64,000 bases of DNA from NCBI GenBank assembly GCA_963726995.1, contig CAVSEP010000006.1, positions 248,001 to 312,000 on the forward strand, given 5' to 3'. Positions 51,173-61,371 of this stretch are shown here, in pieces. The notes under the pieces are model-generated. The model was given only the letters and a program-made list of their open reading frames with translations. It made no database searches and was not told the DNA's origin. Both the position numbers and the translations under genes were made by a program. Numbering within the stretch: the first letter of the stretch is position 1; each line of letters begins with the position of its first letter. This DNA comes from DAIDKA01 sp963726995. GTDB lineage: Bacteria > Pseudomonadota > Gammaproteobacteria > Steroidobacterales > Steroidobacteraceae.

Positions 51173-54100
51173 TCAGTAGCGGCCGAAGTACCCCTCCTTG
51201 AGGCTGTCAAACAGATTCGCGGCGGTATGCATCTCGCCGTCGTATTCGACCTCCTCATCTCCGCGGGCTTCGACGACCGTGCCGTCCTCCAGCGTGAACC
51301 GGTAGACCGTGTTCTTCAGGTCCGCTTCCTTCACCAGCACGCCCTGGAAGGCCTCCGGGTTGAAGCGGAAGGTGGTACAGCCCTTGAGGCCCTGGCTATG
51401 CGCATACAGGTAGATGTCCTTGAACTTCTCGTAGGCGAAGCTCGTGGGGACATTCGCGGTCTTTGATATCGAGGAGTCCACCCACTTCTGCGCGGCAGCC
51501 TGGATATCAACGTGCTGCTTGGGACTCACATCGTCGGCGGCAATGAAGTACTCGGGGAGTTTCTCGGCATCGTTGGTCGCATCCGGCCGCGCCTTGGAAT
51601 TTATCAGTTCCCGGTAGGCCAGCAGCTCGAATGAGAAGACGTCGACCTTTTCCTTGGACTTCTTGCCCTCGCGGATCACATTGCGGAAGTAGTGATGCGC
51701 GAATGACGGCTCGATGCCATTGGAGGCATTGTTGGCCAGCGACAGCGAAATGGTGCCGGTGGGCGCGATCGAGCTGTGATGCGTGAAGCGCGCGCCGACC
51801 TCGGCCAGTTCCTGCACCAGTTGCGGCGCCACTTCGGCGATGCGCTGCATGTAGCGACTGTAGCGCGCATGCAGCACGCGACCGGCGATGCGCGCACCGG
51901 GTTGCCAGCCGTCGCGCGCCATCTCGGGGCGTTTGCGCAGCATCTGCTTGGTGACCGTGAACTCCTCGTTCATGATCGGCGCCGGGCCCTTCTCGCGCGC
52001 CAGATCCAGCGCCGCTTCCCAGCCGGCAACTGCCATCTCGCGGGAGATGTCCTCGGTGAACTTCACCGACTCTTCCGATCCGTACTTCAAGCCCAAACAG
52101 GTGATGGTGCTGCCCAGGCCCATGAAGCCCATGCCATGGCGGCGCTTGCGCATGATCTCGCCGCGCTGCTTCTCCAGCGGCAGGCCGTTGATCTCCACCA
52201 CGTTGTCGAGCATGCGCGTGAACACGCGCACCACCTCGCGGTACTCATCCCAGTCGAATTCGGCGTAGTCGGTGAACGGATGGCGCACGAAGCGCGTCAG
52301 ATTCACCGAGCCCAGCAGGCAGGAACCATAGGGCGGCAACGGCTGTTCGCCGCATTGTCCTGTTACAAGCCCATTGAAGATCACCGAATTTCGGTCGTTC
52401 TGAGTTGTATCAAATACAGCTTCGCGGCCCGCGTAAGTGATCTCCCTTATGCGGGAAGTGAAGCTCTGCGATTTCCTCAGTGCCTTGCCAACAGCCCACT
52501 CTGCATATTTGGAATTCTTTGATTCAGTAAGGAATCCGACCTCGGCCATGAACTGATCGCGCGATTCACCATCAATTACGAGTTCGTAGTCAGCCTGGCA
52601 TTCATAGGCGCGCTTACCGCCCTTGCCGTCGGGAAGCACTCGCTGGCCCGCCTCGCGCCGCTTGTAAATGCGAGTGAAGATGCCGAGATTCGACAGGAGC
52701 ATCTGCACGTCTTTGAGCAGCGATGGCACACTCGACGCCAAGCGCACTGAACAGGTTGTGCTGCTGTTTCCGGATACATTGATCGTGCCGTCGCTCTGAA
52801 ACAGTGCGCGCAAATAGCCTTTTACGCACTCCTCGTTGCCGCGCCAGACGATCTCAGGCACCGCCGTCTTCAGGGATGCGCTCACTCCGTACATCTCAGA
52901 CAGCACGCGGGTGAGTAGGATTGAGCGGATCATCACTAAATTCCGCTCGGGAATCTCGACTGCGCTGACCCGGTAGTTTCTGTTCTTCTCAGACCATCCG
53001 GCGATCATCGCATTGACGTAGGCGACTACGGTGTCGGACAGATCACGATCGCCACCCCACAGATTCACCACGGCGGCCTGCTTGCCTTTGCCGCGATTCG
53101 TAAAATGGCCATCGCCGGTGAGCAGGCCCAGCAGCACCCCAAGCTCAGTGCTGCCACAACCGCCGAACTGCCCCTTCCCGGACTGGATCAGCAGTTCATC
53201 GCCAGGCTTCAGGTCCCGCAGCTTGATCTTGCCGCGCGTCGTGTAGAAGTCGTGCCACTCGGTGGCCTTTATTTCGTAACCAGCTTCCGTCACAACGCGG
53301 TATACATCCGCCGAAGGTGTCGTCATGAATGCTGGCACGGCCTCGCGGACCGTCACGCCCATTCCTTGATCCAGAGTGCGGCAGTCGACCGTAGCCTGGA
53401 TGTCGAGCCGGGCCTCGTAGAGATCCCCGATCCGCGCCATCCCGAACTGCGTCGCAAGGCGCGTATCCGCGGTCACGCACGGGTTGGTCGCGCGGATGTC
53501 CTCGCACCACCAGTTGTTGTTCATCTCATTGACGCGGTCGATGAGGATGAATCCGGGCTCGGCGAAATCGTAGGTGGACGTCATGATGACGTCCCACAGG
53601 CGCTTCGCCGGCACGGTCTTGTAGATCTTGCAGGCGACCAGACCTTCTTCGTTGACGACGTAGCCCTCATGGATGGGCCACTCGCGCCAGATGAATGCCG
53701 TCGGGTCATCGAGCTTCGCGCCTTCGAGCTCGTATTCCTTCCTGCTGATCGGGAATGCGAGCTTCCAGTCGCGCTCCTCGCGCACCGCGCTCATGAACTC
53801 ATCGGTGATCAGCAGCGACAGGTTGAACTGGCGCAGGCGCCCGTTCTCCCGTTTGGCGCGCACGAACTCCAGGACATCCGGATGGCCCACATCAAACGTG
53901 CCCATCTGCGCGCCGCGGCGGCCCCCGGCCGAGGAGACCGTGAAACACATCTTGTCGAAGATATCCATGAAGGAGAGCGGACCGGAGGTGTGGGCACCGG
54001 CGCCCGAGACATAGGCGCCGCGCGGCCGCAGGGTCGAATGCTCATAGCCGATGCCGCAGCCGGCCTTCAGGGTAAGACCCGCCTCGTGCACCTTGTTCAG

Positions 54101-54445
54101 GATGTCATCCATGGAATCACGGATGGTGCCGGACACGGTGCAGTTGATCGTGGAGGTGGCGGGCTTGTGATCAAGCGCGCCGGCGTTGGACGTCACGCGG
54201 CCTGCGGGAATGGCGCCGCGACGCAGCGCCCACAGGAAGCGTTCATTCCAATGTTCGCGCAATTCCGGCGGCTCGACGTCCGCGAGCGCGCGCGCGACGC
54301 GTTTGTAGGTGTCGTCCATCGACTTGTCGATGGGCGTGCCGTCCTTCGCGGTGAGGCGATATTTCTTGTCCCAGATGTCCAAAGAGGCTTCCTGGAACGG
54401 GACGGTATCGATCTCGCGTGGTTCAATCTTCACGACGGTATTCAT
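51173..54445 (-). CDS. nrdJa: adenosylcobalamin-dependent ribonucleotide reductase NrdJa, intein-containing
   Basis: Catalytic subunit of class II ribonucleotide reductase, which makes dNTPs with or without oxygen. ATG 54445 (MNTVVKIEPREIDTVPFQEA) gives 1090 aa. Removing the 375-aa intein (residues 323-697) leaves about 715 aa. The extein contains GCGIGYEHSTLRPRGAYVSG, SSAGGRRGAQMGTFDV, NP|CGEQPLPPYGSCLLGSVN around the insertion (the radical Cys region), and SIAPTGTISLSLANNASNGI. The intein sits between NP and CGEQ, a highly conserved active-site spot. A perfect palindrome like an NrdR box is upstream, and nrdJb and a terminator follow. Confidence 0.94.
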   Translation of the reverse strand: MNTVVKIEPREIDTVPFQEASLDIWDKKYRLTAKDGTPIDKSMDDTYKRVARALADVEPPELREHWNERFLWALRRGAIPAGRVTSNAGALDHKPATSTINCTVSGTIRDSMDDILNKVHEAGLTLKAGCGIGYEHSTLRPRGAYVSGAGAHTSGPLSFMDIFDKMCFTVSSAGGRRGAQMGTFDVGHPDVLEFVRAKRENGRLRQFNLSLLITDEFMSAVREERDWKLAFPISRKEYELEGAKLDDPTAFIWREWPIHEGYVVNEEGLVACKIYKTVPAKRLWDVIMTSTYDFAEPGFILIDRVNEMNNNWWCEDIRATNPCVTADTRLATQFGMARIGDLYEARLDIQATVDCRTLDQGMGVTVREAVPAFMTTPSADVYRVVTEAGYEIKATEWHDFYTTRGKIKLRDLKPGDELLIQSGKGQFGGCGSTELGVLLGLLTGDGHFTNRGKGKQAAVVNLWGGDRDLSDTVVAYVNAMIAGWSEKNRNYRVSAVEIPERNLVMIRSILLTRVLSEMYGVSASLKTAVPEIVWRGNEECVKGYLRALFQSDGTINVSGNSSTTCSVRLASSVPSLLKDVQMLLSNLGIFTRIYKRREAGQRVLPDGKGGKRAYECQADYELVIDGESRDQFMAEVGFLTESKNSKYAEWAVGKALRKSQSFTSRIREITYAGREAVFDTTQNDRNSVIFNGLVTGQCGEQPLPPYGSCLLGSVNLTRFVRHPFTDYAEFDWDEYREVVRVFTRMLDNVVEINGLPLEKQRGEIMRKRRHGMGFMGLGSTITCLGLKYGSEESVKFTEDISREMAVAGWEAALDLAREKGPAPIMNEEFTVTKQMLRKRPEMARDGWQPGARIAGRVLHARYSRYMQRIAEVAPQLVQELAEVGARFTHHSSIAPTGTISLSLANNASNGIEPSFAHHYFRNVIREGKKSKEKVDVFSFELLAYRELINSKARPDATNDAEKLPEYFIAADDVSPKQHVDIQAAAQKWVDSSISKTANVPTSFAYEKFKDIYLYAHSQGLKGCTTFRFNPEAFQGVLVKEADLKNTVYRFTLEDGTVVEARGDEEVEYDGEMHTAANLFDSLKEGYFGRY
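52355..53479 (-). mobile_element. LAGLIDADG-type intein inserted in NrdJa
   Basis: 375-aa in-frame insertion. Block A is CVTADTRLATQFG (first residue Cys); block B shows the T-x-x-H in KATEWHDFYT. Homing endonuclease motifs are LGVLLGLLTGDGHF and KGYLRALFQSDGTIN, both of the dodecapeptide LAGLIDADG form. Blocks F and G read VFDTTQNDRNSVIFNGLVTGQ before extein Cys. So the last intein residue is Gln instead of Asn, and the penultimate one Gly instead of His; a few natural inteins ending in Gln are known. GC content is visibly lower than in the extein, which fits horizontal arrival. Confidence 0.92.
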
Positions 54446-54478
54446 TATTCGAGACGCTCCGCATCCCCAAGTGGAGCG

Positions 54479-54494
54479 ACACAAGATCTTGTGT
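54479..54494 (-). promoter_or_regulatory. NrdR box-like palindrome upstream of nrdJa
   Basis: ACACAAGATCTTGTGT is perfectly palindromic and extends to a 20-bp palindrome (54477-54496) ending 32 bp before the nrdJa ATG. It matches the published NrdR box pattern acaCwAtATaTwGtgt at 14 of 16 places. NrdR boxes usually occur in tandem; the second copy was not found. Confidence 0.65.
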
Positions 54495-54736
54495 CGAGCG
54501 GCCAAGACTAAAGACGTGCAACAAAACCGTCAAGAATTGCCGAACCCAGTTTTTTGGAATTTTTAATGTTGTAAAAACAACATCTTATGAAATATTCGGC
54601 CACCGCGATCGAGGCGAAATTAGGCGAACAGGCGAAAAATTCATTTAAGGCGTAGCCCAAGATGTTGTGCCGCGGTGCCCACAGCCTGTGCGCAGTTGTC
54701 ACACAGCTTGCCCACAGGCTCTCAACAGGCCTGACC

Positions 54737-54764
54737 CTTGAAAGGCGCGCGTCCAGCCATAGAT
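54737..54764 (+). promoter_or_regulatory. candidate sigma-32 promoter of hsp20
   Basis: CTTGAAA (54737-54743), 13-bp spacer, then CCATAGAT (54757-54764). The -35 is a perfect heat-shock match and the -10 is partial. It lies about 47 bp before the hsp20 ATG, which has a good AGGAGA ribosome site. Confidence 0.5.
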
Positions 54765-54810
54765 CAGTGTCACTCGCGCTCGTCGCGATCCATATTTTCA
54801 GGAGACACAC

Positions 54811-55176
54811 ATGACTTTCATTCGCTTTGAGACGGCGCACGCCGTGTCCTGGATCCCGTCTGTCGACGTGCATGAGGCGGCCGACCGCTATGTGGTGCGC
54901 GCCGATCTGCCGGGCGTCAGCCCCGATGACATCGACATCACGGCCGAAGCCGGCGTGCTCACCATCAAGGGCGAGCGCAAGGCCGTCGCTGCGCCGACCG
55001 AAGGCGGCTACCAGCGCGTCGAGCGGGTTGCCGGCAACTTCGTGCGCCGCTTCACGCTGCCCGAGGCAGCCCAGACCGATGCCATCAAGGCCACCCACGT
55101 CAACGGCGTGCTCGAGCTGTCGATCCCCAAGCAGGTCAAGCCCGAAGCCCGTCGCATCAAGGTGGAGGCCGCCTAA
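54811..55176 (+). CDS. Hsp20/alpha-crystallin family small heat-shock protein
   Basis: ATP-independent holdase chaperone, 121 aa. The alpha-crystallin domain covers about residues 15-110: VDVHEAADRYVVRADLPGVS, DDIDITAEAGVLTIKGER, FVRRFTLPEAAQTD and the signature NGVLELSIPK. The C-terminal tail has a single I-x-V (IKV) in place of the usual I-x-I. It is class A-like in length. The Deg-type protease gene follows after 75 bp on the same strand. Confidence 0.93.
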   Translation: MTFIRFETAHAVSWIPSVDVHEAADRYVVRADLPGVSPDDIDITAEAGVLTIKGERKAVAAPTEGGYQRVERVAGNFVRRFTLPEAAQTDAIKATHVNGVLELSIPKQVKPEARRIKVEAA

Positions 55177-55251
55177 GCCGCTCAGCGGCGCGCACCCGCC
55201 AGGGCGCGCGCCGCTGACCTTTGGAGCAGGCCACCGGGCTACAATGCCGGC

Positions 55252-56624
<1,373 letters not shown>

Positions 56625-56631
<7 letters not shown>

Positions 56632-57680
56632 TCGGTGCACAGCTGCGCGCTACGCGCCGCCGCCGGCTGCCTGGACAACTCGCGCGCGGCGGCATAGAAG
56701 CGCGGCAGATCCCCGTTCTGCTGCGCCAGCAGTCGCCGAAAGCCCGGCAGGCAGTTCTCGTAGGTCGCAATGGACGCCAGCTGCGCATTGTTGAGGCCCG
56801 CGGCGAGCCACGCGCCGTAACCGGAAGGCGCCCCCAGCCGCTGTTCCGTCGCCTGAATGGCAGCGGCCAGGGCCGCCAGGCGGGCGCGTTTTTCGGTACG
56901 CATCCGCTCGGGCGGTATTTTCGAGTCGTACAGCCGCGTGAGATCCGCTCGCGCCTGAGCCAGCAGGTCCGAGTACTCGCGGGCCCGGGCCTCATCGCCA
57001 TGCAAGCGATCAATGTCGCCGGGCCTGCCCTGCCGGGTCAACCAGCGTGCCAGCCCCGCTTCGGCCACGGTGTTGGCGAATGCCTCGTTGAACGCGGAGT
57101 CCCCGGGCAGGTACAGCAGCTGGTGCGCCAGTTCATGAAACATGATCGACGCCAGCTGGTCGCGTCCGTAGGGCAGCATTGTGTTGAGGATGGGGTCATC
57201 GAAGTGACCCAGGGTCGAATAGGCGGGCACGCCCCCGACCACCGTGTCAAAGCCCTGAGCCGCCAGGCCGGCCGCGTAGGACCGGGCGGACTGCTCGCGG
57301 AAATAGCCGCGGTAGCTGACGCAGCCGACGACCGGGAAGCACCAGGTCTTAGGAAGCAGCGAGAACTCCGGTGTCGCCACCACATTCCAGACCACGTAGC
57401 GGCGTCCGATATCCGCATACAGCCGGTAACTGCGGTTGTCGGGCAACCCCAGGGTCCGGCTGGCGAAATCACGGGCCGCGCTGACCTGCTTCAGCGTCTC
57501 GCGCAGCGTCGCGGGAGTCGCGGGATCCTCCATCACGGCCTTGATCGGGCGCCGCTCGATCAGGATCTGCGCTTGGCCGCGCGCGGCCTGCAGCAGGTAG
57601 AGGCTGCCGCAGCCGGACAGCGAGCCGGCCAGCACCAGCAGCAGCGCGATCGTCAGGAACTTGCGACTCTCGGTTAACAT
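56625..57680 (-). CDS. aminopeptidase lipoprotein (COG4324-type, zinc HExxH)
   Basis: Predicted membrane-anchored zinc aminopeptidase of about 351 aa. ATG 57680 starts MLTESRKFLTIALLLVLAGS and a lipobox LSGC follows near residue 22. Family features are FPVVGCVSYRGYF, the zinc motif IMFHELAHQLLYL (HExxH) and AFANTVAEAGLARWL with the third ligand Glu. The open frame runs far upstream across cca, but that is antisense reading. The gene diverges from cca with 6 bp between starts and its end overlaps the Deg-type gene. Confidence 0.85.
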
Positions 57681-57686
57681 GAGTCG

Positions 57687-58940
57687 ATGCAAGTGTACTT
57701 GGTGGGCGGCGCGGTTCGTGATCGTCTGCTCGGCCGCGCGATCGGCGAGCGGGACTGGGTGGTCGTGGGGGCGACCCCCGCCGAATTGACCCGCCAGGGC
57801 TACACCCCGGTCGGCAAGGATTTTCCGGTCTTCCTGCATCCGCAGACCAAGGAGGAATATGCCCTCGCGCGGCAGGAACGCAAGGTGGGCCCGGGCTACC
57901 ACGGCTTCACCACGGTGTTCTCGCCGGACGTAACCCTGGAAGAGGACCTGAAGCGCCGCGACCTGACCATCAACGCCATGGCGCAGGACGGCGCCGGCCG
58001 CATCGTGGATCCGTACGGCGGCCAGCGCGACCTTGACGAACGGCTGCTGCGCCATGTGTCGGAGGCCTTCGTCGAGGACCCGGTGCGGGTGCTGCGCGTC
58101 GCGCGTTTCGCGGCGCGCTTCGCCGACCTTGGGTTTCGCATCGCTGCGGAAACCGAGGCGCTCATGGCGCGCATGACCGAGAACGGGGAGGTCGCCGCGC
58201 TGACGCCCGAACGGGTCTGGCGGGAAATGGCCCGCGCCCTCGAGGAACCGCATCCGGAAGTGTTCTTCGAGATTCTGTTCCGCTGCGGCGCACTGGGCGT
58301 GCTGATGCCCGAGCTGGCCGCGCTGCACGGCGTGCCGCAGCCGGCCAAGTGGCATCCGGAGGTGGATACCTTCGTTCACATCATGCTGGCGCTGGCGGTG
58401 GCCGCGCAGCGGCAGGCGCCGCTGCCGGTTCGTTACGCCGTGCTGCTGCACGATTTGGGCAAGGCCTTGACGCCGAAGGACCAATGGCCCAACCATCGCC
58501 AGCACGAGGAGCTGGGGCTGGCGCCCATCGAGCAGCTCTCGCAGCGCCTGCGCGCGCCGAATGACTGCCGGGAACTCGCCCGGATCACCTCGCGCCAGCA
58601 CACGCTGGTGCATCGCGCGCTGGAGCTGCGGGCGGCGACCGTGATGAAGCTGTTTGCCGAAACCGATGCGTTTCGGCGTCCGGAGCGTTTTGCGCAACTG
58701 CTGCTGGCCTGCGAGTGCGATGCGCGCGGCCGCGCCGGCCTTCAGTCACGACCCTACCCGCAGGCCGATTACCTGCGCGAGGCGCATGCGGCCGCGCTGG
58801 CCGCCACCTTGGGTCCCGAGGAGCGTCAGGGTCTAGCGGGTCCGCAGATTGGCGCGGCCCTGGAACAGCGACGGCTGGCGGCCGTCACCGCAGTCCGCGA
58901 TCGCCTGGCTACAACGAATCGCGCAGATCCTGGTGCCTGA
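57687..58940 (+). CDS. cca: multifunctional CCA tRNA nucleotidyltransferase
   Basis: Adds CCA to tRNA 3' ends, with phosphohydrolase activity from an HD domain; 417 aa, as in E. coli. It begins MQVYLVGGAVRDRLLGRAIG, the GGxVR nucleotide-transferase motif, followed by ERDWVVVGATP, where the first catalytic Asp of the usual DxD is Glu (E21) and the second is kept (D23). DFPVFLHPQTKEEYALARQE and RRDLTINAMA follow. The HD domain is at about 225-330 (VLLHDLGKALTPKDQWPNHR). Its end overlaps midA by 32 bp. Confidence 0.95.
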   Translation: MQVYLVGGAVRDRLLGRAIGERDWVVVGATPAELTRQGYTPVGKDFPVFLHPQTKEEYALARQERKVGPGYHGFTTVFSPDVTLEEDLKRRDLTINAMAQDGAGRIVDPYGGQRDLDERLLRHVSEAFVEDPVRVLRVARFAARFADLGFRIAAETEALMARMTENGEVAALTPERVWREMARALEEPHPEVFFEILFRCGALGVLMPELAALHGVPQPAKWHPEVDTFVHIMLALAVAAQRQAPLPVRYAVLLHDLGKALTPKDQWPNHRQHEELGLAPIEQLSQRLRAPNDCRELARITSRQHTLVHRALELRAATVMKLFAETDAFRRPERFAQLLLACECDARGRAGLQSRPYPQADYLREAHAAALAATLGPEERQGLAGPQIGAALEQRRLAAVTAVRDRLATTNRADPGA

Positions 58941-60096
58941 GCGCCAGCAGCGGCAGGTCGATATCACGGCCCAGCAGCAGCAGCTTGAACGCCTCGCCCA
59001 TCTCCCCAGGCAGCAGCAGGCGGCGCGCCTCGCCCGCAAGGCGTGCCTGCTCCACGCCGCTGCGGGCTTGCGCGAGCAGCACATCGATGCCGGCGCCAAG
59101 CAGGAATCCGGCCTGGGTGCAAAAGCCCAGAATATCCAGACCCGCGGCCTGCCCGGCCAGCGCCACGCGCGTGAAATCCACCCAGGCGGTGAGGTCCTGC
59201 ACGCCGACGAGAATCAGTGGATCGAAGTGCGCGCGATGTTTGAAATGACAGGTCAGCGTCCCGCGGGTGCGATCCGGGTGGTAGTACTGCCGGCGCGGTA
59301 GTCCGTAGTCGAACAGCAGCAGGACGCCACGCGCGAGGCAGGCGGCCAGACTCGCGGTCCAGGCATCGGCCAGCAGGCAGATCTCCGAACAATAGCCCGG
59401 CGCCATGGGTGCATCCAGCGCCGCATTCAGTTCCTGCACGGCCGCACTCAGCGGGGCCGCCGCGGGCCGCCGCGCCCAGGCCAGCGTGCCATCCGCCGCC
59501 TGGCCCACGCCGAGTTCCTCGACCTGCGTCCCGCGCATCGCGAAGCGTCGGCACGGCAGCGCGTCCAGCACTTCGTTGGCCAGGATGACGCCGGTCATCG
59601 GTGCGGCCGGCAACCGGGTCAGCCAGCGGATGCGCGAACGCAGCTCATCCGGCAATTGGGCCAGCTGTTCAACCTGGCGCTGCGCCAGATCCGCGCTGAC
59701 CTCCAGGATGTCGTAGTGCAGCGGCAACGCACCCAGGGCCGACAGTTCCCGCAGCACGGTTGCCGCCATGCGGCCGGTGCCGGCGCCCAGTTCCAGGATG
59801 CTCCCGCCGGGCATGGCCGCCAGGACCTGCGCGCACTGGCGCGCGACGCAGCGCGCGAACAGCTCCGACACCTCTGGCGCCGTGGTGAAGTCCCCGGCCG
59901 CGCCGATCTTGGTGCTGCCGGCGCTGTAGTACCCCAGTCCCGGCGCATACAGCGCCAGGTTCATGAAGGTCTCGAAGTCGATGAAGCCGCCGGCCGCTGC
60001 GATGCTCTGCGTGATTCGCTGCAGCAGCCTGGCCGAATGCGCGGCTTCCGCCGCGTTCAGGTCCGGCAGCATTGGCAGGGGCGCCGATCCAGTCAT
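58909..60096 (-). CDS. SAM-dependent methyltransferase, MidA/NDUFAF7 family
   Basis: 395-aa member of the family that includes mitochondrial NDUFAF7 (arginine methylation of a complex I subunit); bacterial targets are unsettled. The SAM motif is GSILELGAGTGRMAATVLRE; the family-specific YYSAGSTKIGAAGDFTTAPE and ILANEVLDALPCRRF, with a DYGLPRRQYYHPDRTRGTL segment, are all present. It diverges from folM over 11 bp. The two often occur together. Confidence 0.9.
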   Translation of the reverse strand: MTGSAPLPMLPDLNAAEAAHSARLLQRITQSIAAAGGFIDFETFMNLALYAPGLGYYSAGSTKIGAAGDFTTAPEVSELFARCVARQCAQVLAAMPGGSILELGAGTGRMAATVLRELSALGALPLHYDILEVSADLAQRQVEQLAQLPDELRSRIRWLTRLPAAPMTGVILANEVLDALPCRRFAMRGTQVEELGVGQAADGTLAWARRPAAAPLSAAVQELNAALDAPMAPGYCSEICLLADAWTASLAACLARGVLLLFDYGLPRRQYYHPDRTRGTLTCHFKHRAHFDPLILVGVQDLTAWVDFTRVALAGQAAGLDILGFCTQAGFLLGAGIDVLLAQARSGVEQARLAGEARRLLLPGEMGEAFKLLLLGRDIDLPLLALRHQDLRDSL

Positions 60097-60107
60097 AATG
60101 CGCGCCT

Positions 60108-60863
60108 ATGGGACTGATGGACTCGCAACCCCTCGCCGGACAGACGGTCCTGATCACCGGCGGCGCCCGCCGGCTGGGCGCCGCGATGGCGCAGGCGCTG
60201 CATGCCGTGGGCGCCAATGTCGTCATCCATCATCTGCAATCCACCCACGATGCTGCCGCGCTGGTCGGCGCATTCAATGCAGTGCGCGAATCGTCCGCGA
60301 TCGCGGTGCAGGCGGACCTGCTGGATGCGGCGCGGCTGCCCGAGCTGGTCGGCGCCGCCATCCAGCGCTTCGGCCGGCTGGACATTCTCATCAACAATGC
60401 CTCGACGTTCTACGCCACGCCGGTGGGCGAGATCAGCGTCGGCCAGTACGAGGATCTGTTCGGCACGAACTTGCGCGCGCCGCTGTTCCTGGCACAGGCC
60501 GCGGCCGCCGAACTGCGCCGCCGGCGCGGACTGATCCTGAACATGGTCGACATCCACGGCATGAAGCCCCTGAGGAACTATCCCACTTACAGCAGCGCGA
60601 AGGCGGCGCTGATCATGCTGACCCGGTCGCTGGCGCGGGAACTCGCGCCCGAGGTGCGCGTGAACGGCATCGCGCCCGGTCCCGTCATGGTGCCCGCCGA
60701 TATCGATGCCGCCCTGGAGGCCGAGATCATCGGCAAGACGCTGCTGAAGCGCGCCGGGGAACCCCAGGACATCGGCAAGGCGGCGCTGTATTTCGCAACC
60801 CTCGCGCCCTATGTCACGGGCCAGATCCTGGCGGTCGACGGCGGCCGCAGCCAAAGCGGCTAG
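60108..60863 (+). CDS. folM: pteridine reductase-type SDR, FolM-like
   Basis: Short-chain dehydrogenase of 251 aa. The cofactor motif is VLITGGARRLGAAMAQAL, with the Arg of TGxxxRxG typical of pteridine and dihydromonapterin reductases. LDILINNASTFY, the catalytic Asp/Tyr region MVDIHGMKPLRNYPTYSSAK with YSSAK, and VNGIAPGPVMVP are present. It converges on folK (4-bp overlap), so the folate genes cluster. A role in dihydrofolate or tetrahydromonapterin reduction is the likely one. Confidence 0.9.
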   Translation: MGLMDSQPLAGQTVLITGGARRLGAAMAQALHAVGANVVIHHLQSTHDAAALVGAFNAVRESSAIAVQADLLDAARLPELVGAAIQRFGRLDILINNASTFYATPVGEISVGQYEDLFGTNLRAPLFLAQAAAAELRRRRGLILNMVDIHGMKPLRNYPTYSSAKAALIMLTRSLARELAPEVRVNGIAPGPVMVPADIDAALEAEIIGKTLLKRAGEPQDIGKAALYFATLAPYVTGQILAVDGGRSQSG

Positions 60864-61366
60864 CCGCACGAACCCACCGTGGCGGCAGGCCGCACGGCGA
60901 TCATCTGGTGGGCGCCCGCATCGAAGGCCGCCCACAGCTGCGCGATGCTGCGCCCCATGGTCGGATGGCGCAGATCCGGGGCGATGTCGGCCAGGGGGCC
61001 GAGCATATAGGGCCGTAGCAGCAGATCCGGGCGCGGCAGCTTCAACTGCGGCTCGTCCAACACCAGCTCGCCGTACAGCAGAATGTCCAGGTCCATGGCG
61101 CGCGCCGCCCATTTGGGCGCGTTGGGCGGCCGCCCGCACAGTGCCTCCACCTCTCGCAGCCGCGCCTGGATCTCGTGCACCCCCAGTTGCGTCTGGAAGC
61201 CGAACACGAAATTGATGAAATCCTGGCCCGCGAAGCCGACCGCGGCATTGCGATACCAGGGCGAGACGCACAGCGAACCGAAGATTCGCGCAAGCTCGGC
61301 CTGCGCCCGCGCCAGATTGGACTGCGGATCGATATTGCTGCCGGCCGCGACGTACACCTGCGCCAT
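60860..61366 (-). CDS. folK: 2-amino-4-hydroxy-6-hydroxymethyldihydropteridine diphosphokinase
   Basis: HPPK, 168 aa, transfers pyrophosphate from ATP to the pterin in folate synthesis. ATG 61366 (MAQVYVAAGSNIDPQSNLAR) is chosen; a longer open frame upstream is antisense-like. Signatures are VSPWYRNAAVGFAGQDFINF, LREVEALCGRP and the Asp pair AARAMDLDILLYGE, followed by PRPDLLLRPYMLGPLADIAP. It starts 5 bp after folB and is transcribed in the tsaD-folB-folK order. Confidence 0.93.
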   Translation of the reverse strand: MAQVYVAAGSNIDPQSNLARAQAELARIFGSLCVSPWYRNAAVGFAGQDFINFVFGFQTQLGVHEIQARLREVEALCGRPPNAPKWAARAMDLDILLYGELVLDEPQLKLPRPDLLLRPYMLGPLADIAPDLRHPTMGRSIAQLWAAFDAGAHQMIAVRPAATVGSCG

Positions 61367-61371
61367 GTCGG

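Larger units (their letters stand above)
54446..54810 (+). other. 365-bp divergent control region between nrdJa and hsp20
   Basis: No gene is visible. It holds the NrdR-like palindrome for nrdJa, a second palindrome ATGTTGT-AAAA-ACAACAT at 54566-54583, an AT-rich tract near 54550-54600, and a heat-shock-type promoter for hsp20. A series of TGTGC/ACAG-type words near 54670-54725 (CACAGCCTGTGCGCAG and CACACAGCTTGCCCACAG) resembles loose direct repeats. Confidence 0.5.

Noticed and set aside
57681..58697. Upstream extension of the aminopeptidase frame to 690 aa
   Set aside because: The extension is antisense to cca; the lipoprotein signal beginning at 57680 marks the true start.
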